This document shows positions 58,410 through 64,000 of a DNA stretch of 64,000 nt, one piece after another (within the stretch, counting starts at the first letter, position 1; every line of letters begins with the position of its first letter). The DNA is taken from NCBI GenBank assembly GCA_938041035.1, contig CALHYX010000079.1, positions 1 to 64,000 of the forward strand, in the 5' to 3' direction. The position numbers and the translations under genes were made by a program. The notes beneath the pieces are model-generated. The model was not told the DNA's origin and made no database searches. It saw nothing but the letters and a program-made list of their open reading frames with translations. Source of the stretch: an uncultured Acidimicrobiales bacterium (lineage in GTDB: Bacteria > Actinomycetota > Acidimicrobiia > Acidimicrobiales > SHLQ01).

Positions 58410-59129
58410 GTGCGCGTGCTCGTGGTGGACGATGAGGTTGACCTGGCCGAAGCCGTCGCGCGCGGATTGCGGCGCGAAGGATATGCCGTCGATGTCGCCC
58501 ACGACGGCGACGAGGCGCTCGAAAAGACCCGGTTGAACGAGTACGACCTGGTGTGTCTCGATGTCACCATGCCCGGGACCGATGGCCTGTCGGTCTGCCG
58601 GGCGCTGCGGGACGACCCGCCGCACGATCCACCGCCGCGGGTGCTGATGCTCACGGCCCGCGATTCCATCGACGACCGCATCGAAGGCCTCGACCACGGC
58701 GCCGACGACTACCTGGTGAAGCCCTTTGCCTTCGCCGAACTCGCGGCGCGCGTGCGCTCGCTCATGCGCCGCGAGGCCGGCCGCAGCACCGCGGTGCTCC
58801 GGGTCGGCGATGTCGAGGTCGACACCGCCAAGCACCGGGCGACCCGCGGCGAACGCGAGCTCGCGCTCACCGCCAAGGAGTTCGCGCTGCTGCGCTACTT
58901 CATGGGCCACGTCGACCGGGTCTTGTCGCAGGAGGATCTGCTCGAGCACGTGTGGGACGAACACGCCGACCCGTTCACCAACACGGTGCGGGTCACGGTC
59001 GGGACCCTGCGCCGCAAGTTGACCGTCGATGGGGAAACCCAGTTGATCGAGACGGTGATCGGACGGGGCTACCGCTTCCTCGAAACCGGGACGGCTGAGG
59101 AAAGCTCGGGGTCGATCAGCGATGGATGA
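58410..59129 (+). CDS. OmpR-family response regulator
   Basis: 239 residues. The receiver domain starts VRVLVVDDEVDLAEAVARGL with phospho-acceptor Asp51 (LVCLDVTMPG), the switch LMLTARDS and VKPF. The winged helix carries ALTAKEFALLRYFMGHVDRV, HVWDEHADPFTNTVRVTVGT and IETVIGRGYRFL. The stop overlaps the histidine kinase start by 8 nt, so the two form one two-component system. Divergent from the moxR operon and followed by an HtrA-type gene, which suggests envelope-stress control. Confidence 0.92.
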   Translation: MRVLVVDDEVDLAEAVARGLRREGYAVDVAHDGDEALEKTRLNEYDLVCLDVTMPGTDGLSVCRALRDDPPHDPPPRVLMLTARDSIDDRIEGLDHGADDYLVKPFAFAELAARVRSLMRREAGRSTAVLRVGDVEVDTAKHRATRGERELALTAKEFALLRYFMGHVDRVLSQEDLLEHVWDEHADPFTNTVRVTVGTLRRKLTVDGETQLIETVIGRGYRFLETGTAEESSGSISDG

Positions 59130-60465
59130 ACCAAACCTCGGTGGCGACACCATCGAGCTGCCGGTCGCCACGGCCAAGCCCGTGGGGCAGCGGTTCGTCG
59201 AGCGGCTGCCGCCGTGGGCCGGATCGGTTCGCACCCGACTCACGCTGCTGTATTCGGTGTTGTTGTTCGGCCTCGCTGCCATCGTGGTCGGCGGTATCTA
59301 TCTCGGGTTGTCCCGCGAGCTCGACAACCAGAGCGTGTATCGCAGCGAAGAGGTTGTCGGCATCTTCGACACCCCGCAGGGCCGGGTGATCATCGAAGGC
59401 GATGTCGAGGTGCTCGACGAGCTCGCCCTGTTCGAGAAGGCGGTCAACCAGCAGGCGCTGCAGAAGCTGCGCAACTACTCCTTCGGCGCGCTGGCGCTGC
59501 TGTTCGTCTCGAGTCTGGCGATCGGCTGGTATGTCGCCAACCTGGTCCTGCGCCCCATCGGCCGCATCGCGGGCGTGGCCCAGGAGATTCAGGCCACCGA
59601 TCTCAAGCGGCGTATCCGCATGCGCGGCCCCAACGATGAGCTGCGGTTTCTCGCCGACACGTTCGACGACATGCTCGGTCGGCTCGATCAGGCGTTCGAA
59701 GGCCAGCGCCGCTTCATTCACGAGGCCTCGCATGAGCTGCGCAACCCGCTGGCGGTCATCCGCACCAACATCGACGTGGTGCAGTCCGACCCGCACGCGA
59801 CGATCGACGACTATCGCGAGGTGGGCGAGGTGGTCGGCCGGACCGCCGAACGGATGACCACGCTGGTGGACGACCTGTTGCTGTATGCCCGACAGGAGTC
59901 CCCCGACCAGCGCGAAGAACTGCTCGACGTCAGCGATGTCGTCGCCGATACCGCAACCGAGTACCGGGCGGCGGCCGAGGCCGACGGGATTAACCTCATC
60001 GACCAGGCACCCCGCGGACTCCTCGTGCACGGCGATGCCGTCGCGCTGCGGCGAGCGCTCGCCAATCTCGTCGCCAACGCCATTCGCTACAGCGCGCCCG
60101 GGGATCGGATTCGCGTCGCCGCCGGCATCGAGGGGGCGTGGGTCTGGATGGCGGTCGAAGATCAGGGGCCGGGCATCGCCACCGGTGACCAAAAGCGCGT
60201 GTGGCAACGTTTCTGGCGCGGGGAACAGCGCCGGGGTCGCCCGCTCCAGGCTCGCAGCGGTCTCGGGCTGACCATCGTGCGCCAGATCGTCGAGAGCCAT
60301 GGCGGTCAGGTGCATCTGGCATCGGAGGTCGGCGTCGGCTCGACGTTTTCGATGTGGTTGCCGACGGCGACGACATCGATGTCGCCCGGGGAGCGACCGC
60401 CGAGTACCGGCGAAATTCTCCTTGATCCAAACGGTGCCCGTGTCGAAGCTGCAGAGGCCAGGTGA
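59122..60465 (+). CDS. Sensor histidine kinase
   Basis: 447 residues, membrane sensor paired with the preceding regulator. Two transmembrane helices (about 40-63 and 120-143) enclose an extracytoplasmic sensor of about 55 residues. A HAMP domain (VLRPIGRIAGVAQEIQATDL) leads to the H-box FIHEASHELRNPLAVIRTNI with His204, then N-box LANLVANAIRYSAPGDRIRV, G1 VEDQGPGI, F-box WQRFWRG and G2 GLGLTIV. An unconserved Thr/Pro/Glu-rich tail of about 40 residues follows. Confidence 0.92.
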   Translation: MDEPNLGGDTIELPVATAKPVGQRFVERLPPWAGSVRTRLTLLYSVLLFGLAAIVVGGIYLGLSRELDNQSVYRSEEVVGIFDTPQGRVIIEGDVEVLDELALFEKAVNQQALQKLRNYSFGALALLFVSSLAIGWYVANLVLRPIGRIAGVAQEIQATDLKRRIRMRGPNDELRFLADTFDDMLGRLDQAFEGQRRFIHEASHELRNPLAVIRTNIDVVQSDPHATIDDYREVGEVVGRTAERMTTLVDDLLLYARQESPDQREELLDVSDVVADTATEYRAAAEADGINLIDQAPRGLLVHGDAVALRRALANLVANAIRYSAPGDRIRVAAGIEGAWVWMAVEDQGPGIATGDQKRVWQRFWRGEQRRGRPLQARSGLGLTIVRQIVESHGGQVHLASEVGVGSTFSMWLPTATTSMSPGERPPSTGEILLDPNGARVEAAEAR

Positions 60466-60573
60466 CCGCGTTGGCGCGGACGGCTTGGCAGTGACGACGA
60501 GTGGCAGGGAATTTCCGCCCGCATTTTGCGTTTACTTTGCTAACCGTTTACCGCCGCTTTCGCCCCCTCTCCG

Positions 60574-60579
60574 TATGGT
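60574..60579 (+). promoter_or_regulatory. -10 element, HtrA-type gene
   Basis: TATGGT, 6 nt before the ATG at 60586. Confidence 0.55.
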
Positions 60580-60585
60580 TGGCCC

Positions 60586-62208
60586 ATGGATGACGAATCG
60601 CTGAACCCCGACGACGCACCTTCTCCCAGCGTCGACCCGTGGGCTTCTCCCTCCACCCCGGCAGTCACTCCTCGACCCGCCGGCTACGACGATGCGCCAT
60701 CCGTCGAGGCGCCCACCGACCCGGGCGCGACCTGGCCGGAAGCATCCCCTAGTGCTCCGGTCGTCGCCTCGGGTTGGGCGCCTCCCACCGAACCGATCCC
60801 GTCGCCGATCCAGCCGACCGCATCGGGCTTCGAATCGGATCCGGCGGCTCCCCGCCCCTATGACCCGGCCCTGCCCACCGGCTCGGTGAGCGGGCTCGGC
60901 GAGCCGCCCGCCGGCGCCCCTCGCCTGGTGCCGGCCCCCCCGACGCCCGGCACGGTGCCGATCGGGCCGTACACCCAGTCCGGCCCCCCTCCGGCACCGC
61001 CTGCGCCGATGCCGGCATCGACCTCGTGGGGCGCGCCGATCGAAGGCGCGGCTCCATTCGGATCCGCTGGCGTCGCGTCGTCCTCGGCCGCGCCGGGGGG
61101 TTCTGCCCAGCCGCTCGCGAGCACGCCGAGCGGTGCCCCCGGTTCGCGCCGGGGTATGGGGTCGGTCCTCACCGGGGTTTTGGCGAGTTTTCTCGCACTG
61201 GCCCTGCTCGCGACCGGCTTCGTGTTCGCCCGGGCAACCGATGACGGCGACGACGATACCCAGGCCAGCCCGACGCCGGTCATCGCCACGACGCCCACCG
61301 ACCCGGATGAACCGCCTCCGCCCGGTCCGCTGGAGGGCGCCGAGGTCGAAGAGCCGGTGGCCGCGGTGGCCCAGGCCGTGCTCCCCAGCGTGGTGCTGAT
61401 CACGACCGATGTCGGCCAGGGTTCGGGTATTGGCTACGCCGACGGGCTGGTCGTGAGCAACGCCCACGTCATCGGCGACGCCACCACCGTGACCGTGCAG
61501 TTGGCTTCGGGTGCGCAGGTGCAGGGCGATGTGTTGGGCACCGATCCCGACCGCGACCTCGCCGTGATCGAGATCCCGGTCGAGGCCGGGTTGGAACCGG
61601 CGGTCTTTGCGCCGTCGTCCACCGTGACGGTGGGGCAACTCGCCGTGGCGCTCGGCAGTCCGTTCGGACTCGAGCAGACCGTGACCTCCGGCGTGGTGTC
61701 GGCGGTCGACCGGGTGGTACCCGGTGGTTTGGACGGCCAGGTGCCGGTGGCCATGGTGCAGACCGACGCACCGATCAACCCGGGCAATTCCGGTGGTGCC
61801 CTCGCCGACCGCGAGGGTCGGATCATCGGGATGAACACGGCCATTCGGACCGATACGGGAACGTTCTCCGGCGTTGGTTTCGCCATCCCGAGCGACACGA
61901 TCACCCTGATCGCCACCCGGATCGTGAACGGTGAGTCCCTCGAAATGGGCTTCCTGGGTGTGGGTATCGACAATGCGACGACGACGGTGGTCGGCGCCAT
62001 CATCACCGACGTGGTCGACGGTTCCCCCGCCGAGGGGTCCGGGCTCCGCCCCGGCGACGTCATCGTCGGCCTGGACGCCAAAATCATCGAGAACCGGGCT
62101 GACCTGTCGGCGGCCATTCGCCTCCGCAAGCCCGGCGAGACCGTCGATATCACCTTCGTACGCGACGGCTCCGAGACCACCGTCAGCGTCACCCTCGCCA
62201 CGAACTGA
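60586..62208 (+). CDS. HtrA/DegP-type serine protease with PDZ domain
   Basis: 540 residues. A long Pro/Ala/Ser-rich cytoplasmic N-terminus (1-190) precedes one transmembrane helix (193-216), an Asp/Thr/Pro linker and a trypsin-like domain. The catalytic triad is His294 (SNAHVIG), Asp324 (DRDLAVIEI) and Ser402 (NPGNSGGA). A C-terminal PDZ domain runs from about 445, with LGVGIDNATTTVVGAIITDV, PAEGSGLRPGDVIVGLD and RLRKPGETVDITFVRDG. Architecture is as in mycobacterial HtrA/PepD. It probably degrades misfolded envelope proteins and may be controlled by the adjacent two-component system. Confidence 0.92.
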   Translation: MDDESLNPDDAPSPSVDPWASPSTPAVTPRPAGYDDAPSVEAPTDPGATWPEASPSAPVVASGWAPPTEPIPSPIQPTASGFESDPAAPRPYDPALPTGSVSGLGEPPAGAPRLVPAPPTPGTVPIGPYTQSGPPPAPPAPMPASTSWGAPIEGAAPFGSAGVASSSAAPGGSAQPLASTPSGAPGSRRGMGSVLTGVLASFLALALLATGFVFARATDDGDDDTQASPTPVIATTPTDPDEPPPPGPLEGAEVEEPVAAVAQAVLPSVVLITTDVGQGSGIGYADGLVVSNAHVIGDATTVTVQLASGAQVQGDVLGTDPDRDLAVIEIPVEAGLEPAVFAPSSTVTVGQLAVALGSPFGLEQTVTSGVVSAVDRVVPGGLDGQVPVAMVQTDAPINPGNSGGALADREGRIIGMNTAIRTDTGTFSGVGFAIPSDTITLIATRIVNGESLEMGFLGVGIDNATTTVVGAIITDVVDGSPAEGSGLRPGDVIVGLDAKIIENRADLSAAIRLRKPGETVDITFVRDGSETTVSVTLATN

Positions 62209-62247
62209 CCGCCCTCACCACCCCCTCCACACCTCCTCCCGCTCCCG

Positions 62248-62286
62248 TCGCGAACCATCTGGTGCCTGGCACCAGATGGTTCGCGA
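62248..62286. repeat. REP-like palindrome, type I (centre T)
   Basis: Perfect 19-bp arms TCGCGAACCATCTGGTGCC around T at 62267, 39 nt after the HtrA stop; it could also act as a terminator hairpin. Confidence 0.9.
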
Positions 62287-62378
62287 AGCTTGAGGAGTCA
62301 CGGAGTTTTGGGGGCGTGGTTTTCAAAAACACAGGGTCCATCGCGGCGGTGGGCGGGCTTCGCAGCTGTCCCGCGACC

Positions 62379-62425
62379 GCTCTGGTGCCAGGCACGAGAG
62401 GCACTGGTGCCAGGCACGGGAGGCA
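62379..62425. repeat. Two degenerate GGTGCC-A-GGCAC cores in the ftsY promoter region
   Basis: Cores centred on A at 62390 and 62412, 22 nt apart, with mismatched outer arms. They lie directly upstream of the ftsY -10 element and cover the expected -35 position. Confidence 0.7.
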
Positions 62426-62430
62426 CTCCC

Positions 62431-62436
62431 TAGACT
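62431..62436 (+). promoter_or_regulatory. -10 element, ftsY
   Basis: TAGACT, 9 nt before the ATG at 62446. Confidence 0.5.
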
Positions 62437-62445
62437 GGGCGGCGC

Positions 62446-63597
62446 ATGGATCTTGTGACGCTCATCATCATCATCGTGGTCGCCGTCGTGTTGCTTGGCG
62501 GGGCCGGCGCCTTCTTCCTCAGCGGTCGGGGCGGCAGCGATGTCCTCGAACGACCCGCCGACGTATCGACGACGCTCGACCCGCCGAGCACGGAGCAGAC
62601 CGGCACGGGTACGGCCGTTCTCGACCCGCCCGTCGTCGACGACGCTGCAGTCCTCGACGACCCGGCGGTTGTCGACGAACCGGTCGTCGAACCCGAGGTC
62701 ATCACCAAGCCCAGCTTTCGCGAGCGGTTGGCCAAGGCTCGGGGTGCATTCGCCGGCTACCTCGGTTCGATCCTGTCGCGCGGCGTCGACGCGCAGACCT
62801 GGGAAGAGCTCGAGGAGGCGCTGATCCGAGCCGACGTGGGCGTCGAGACAACCATGAGCGTGCTCGAGTCGGTGAAGTCCAAGGCCGACGCCGACAAGAT
62901 CACCGACGCTCAGGTCGTCCTCGACCTGCTGAAAGAGGAACTGAAGCAGCGACTCGGCGGCAAGGACCGTTCGCTGCACCTGGCCGACGAAGCGCCCAGC
63001 GTGTGGCTGTTCGTCGGCGTCAACGGTGTGGGCAAGACCACCACCATTGGCAAGCTCGCCAAGCGCGAGATGGATGACGGAAAAGAACTCGTGCTCGCCG
63101 CCGGTGACACGTTCCGCGCCGCGGCCGCCGAGCAGCTCGAGACCTGGGCCGAACGCTCCGGCGCCGGTTTCATCCGCGGCGCCGAAGGGGGTGACCCGAG
63201 CTCGGTGATCTTCGACGCGGTCGAACACGCCGCCGCCAAGGGCGCCGACGTGGTACTGGCCGACACCGCCGGCCGCCTGCACAACAAGTCGAACCTTATG
63301 GACGAGCTCCGCAAGGTGCGGCGCGTGTCGGAGAAGGGCGCCGGCACCGTGAGCGAAGTGTTGCTGGTGCTCGACGCCACCACCGGCCAGAACGGCCTCA
63401 CCCAGGTCGAGGTCTTCACCGAGGCCGTCGACGTGACCGGCGTCGTGCTCACCAAGCTCGACGGTTCGGCCAAGGGCGGCATCGTGCTGGCCATCCAGGA
63501 CAAGCTCGACATCCCGGTGAAGCTCGTGGGTCTGGGCGAGGGAATCGGCGACCTGGTTGAGTTCGACGCCGACGAGTTCGTCGACGCACTGTTCTAG
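62446..63597 (+). CDS. ftsY: Signal recognition particle receptor FtsY
   Basis: GTPase receptor delivering SRP-ribosome complexes to the membrane; 383 residues. An N-terminal transmembrane helix LVTLIIIIVVAVVLLGGAGA (3-22), as in other actinomycetes, precedes an acidic linker. The NG domain shows G1 GVNGVGKTTTIGKLA, LAAGDTFRAAAAEQL, G3 DTAGRLHNKSNLMDEL, G4 TKLDGSAKGG and the closing GLGEGIGDLVEFDADEFVDA. ffh follows after 71 nt. Confidence 0.96.
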   Translation: MDLVTLIIIIVVAVVLLGGAGAFFLSGRGGSDVLERPADVSTTLDPPSTEQTGTGTAVLDPPVVDDAAVLDDPAVVDEPVVEPEVITKPSFRERLAKARGAFAGYLGSILSRGVDAQTWEELEEALIRADVGVETTMSVLESVKSKADADKITDAQVVLDLLKEELKQRLGGKDRSLHLADEAPSVWLFVGVNGVGKTTTIGKLAKREMDDGKELVLAAGDTFRAAAAEQLETWAERSGAGFIRGAEGGDPSSVIFDAVEHAAAKGADVVLADTAGRLHNKSNLMDELRKVRRVSEKGAGTVSEVLLVLDATTGQNGLTQVEVFTEAVDVTGVVLTKLDGSAKGGIVLAIQDKLDIPVKLVGLGEGIGDLVEFDADEFVDALF

Positions 63598-63656
63598 AAC
63601 CGCCCGGACGCGGATCGGCGCTGGTTCATCGGGCGCGGAAGCGGGCCTCGCGGCGC

Positions 63657-63662
63657 TAGGGT
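63657..63662 (+). promoter_or_regulatory. -10 element, ffh
   Basis: TAGGGT, 6 nt before the GTG at 63669. Confidence 0.6.
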
Positions 63663-63668
63663 TTTGCT

Positions 63669-64000
63669 GTGTTTGATGCGCTTTCAGATCGGTTCGACGG
63701 CATTCTTGGTCGCCTGCGCGGCAAGGGAAAGCTCAGCGAGTCCGACGTAGACGAGGTCCTGCGCGAGATCCGGCTCGCCCTGCTTGAAGCCGATGTGAAC
63801 TTCGAGGTCGTCAAGGGCCTCCAGGGACGCATCCGGGATCGGGCCATCGGTGAAGAGGTCAGCCAGGCGCTGAACCCCGCCCAGCAGGTCGTCAAGATCG
63901 TGCAGGAGGAACTCACCACCAGTCTCGGTGGCGAGACGATGGCGATCACGTACGCGCCCAAGCCGCCCACGGTCGTGCTGATGGCCGGCCTGCAGGGCGC
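63669..64000 (+). CDS. ffh: Signal recognition particle protein Ffh (5' part)
   Basis: Only the first 110 codons are in the window. GTG start, MFDALSDRFDGILGRLRGKG, then LSESDVDEVLREIRLALLEA and DVNFEVVKGLQGRIRDRAIG form the N domain helices. The frame runs into PPTVVLMAGLQG, the start of the GTPase G1 motif, at the window edge. The M domain and the rest lie outside. Pairs functionally with ftsY. Confidence 0.95.
   Translation, partial: MFDALSDRFDGILGRLRGKGKLSESDVDEVLREIRLALLEADVNFEVVKGLQGRIRDRAIGEEVSQALNPAQQVVKIVQEELTTSLGGETMAITYAPKPPTVVLMAGLQG

Noticed and set aside
1..64000. Prophage, integrative element or transposase gene
   Set aside because: No integrase, phage structural, conjugation or transposase protein was recognised; the repeats are short palindromes without an associated enzyme in the window.
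1..64000. tRNA or rRNA genes
   Set aside because: No gap between genes contains a cloverleaf-like arrangement or recognisable conserved rRNA sequence on reading.

Overview
The window is high-GC chromosomal DNA of an actinomycete, most likely class Acidimicrobiia. Evidence: CarD, an actinobacterial coaD / coiled-coil / YceD / rpmF / plsX / acpP / rnc / smc / ftsY / ffh gene order, secreted proteins built from FDTRT-type repeats, frequent GTG starts, and many genes with no leader. At most operon heads a TAnnnT hexamer lies about 6 nt before the start codon, so the mRNA probably begins at the start codon. No tRNA, rRNA, CRISPR, phage or transposase gene was seen.

Layout. 1-13.0 kb: REP-like palindromes, a duplicated Stf0-type sulfotransferase, adenosine deaminase, a wHTH-AAA+ ATPase, a GGGGTC palindrome array, an enoyl-CoA hydratase homologue, a secreted 5'-nucleotidase and lipoprotein, a glpD / AGPS-like oxidase / SRPBCC / DUF2071 operon and a universal stress protein. 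13.0-18.3 kb (minus): carD-mscS-lipoprotein, and an amidohydrolase-CapA-small membrane protein operon. 18.4-26.9 kb: glycosidase-like and unknown proteins, then a beta-class DNA methyltransferase followed by a putative nuclease (candidate restriction-modification pair), GNAT, a DEDD exonuclease apparently starting with ATC, HIT and DUF429 proteins.

27-38 kb: SDR, small membrane proteins, glutamine cyclotransferase, VanZ, esterase, a 777-residue metzincin protease, ABC-F ATPase and ATP-type PEP carboxykinase. 38.4-49.7 kb: rpmB with a cold-shock-like gene, DAK/FakA, recG (its 3' end tandemly repeated), rsmD, coaD, the divIVA-like gene, yceD, rpmF, plsX, acpP, rnc and an Fpg-family protein that has lost its catalytic residues. 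49.7-64 kb: TetR-like regulator, smc, LLM oxidoreductase, a moxR-DUF58-VWA operon (minus), an OmpR/histidine kinase pair, an HtrA-type protease, ftsY and the start of ffh.

The housekeeping genes cover lipid synthesis (plsX, acpP, FakA-like), CoA synthesis, RNA processing, recombination (recG), chromosome structure (smc) and membrane targeting (ftsY, ffh). The envelope-stress set (moxR operon, two-component system, HtrA) is inserted between smc and ftsY. The most unusual items are the methyltransferase/nuclease pair, the degenerate Fpg homologue, the recG tail triplication that creates a coupling mini-ORF, the leaderless promoter grammar with one ATC start, and two REP doublets with identical 77-nt spacing.
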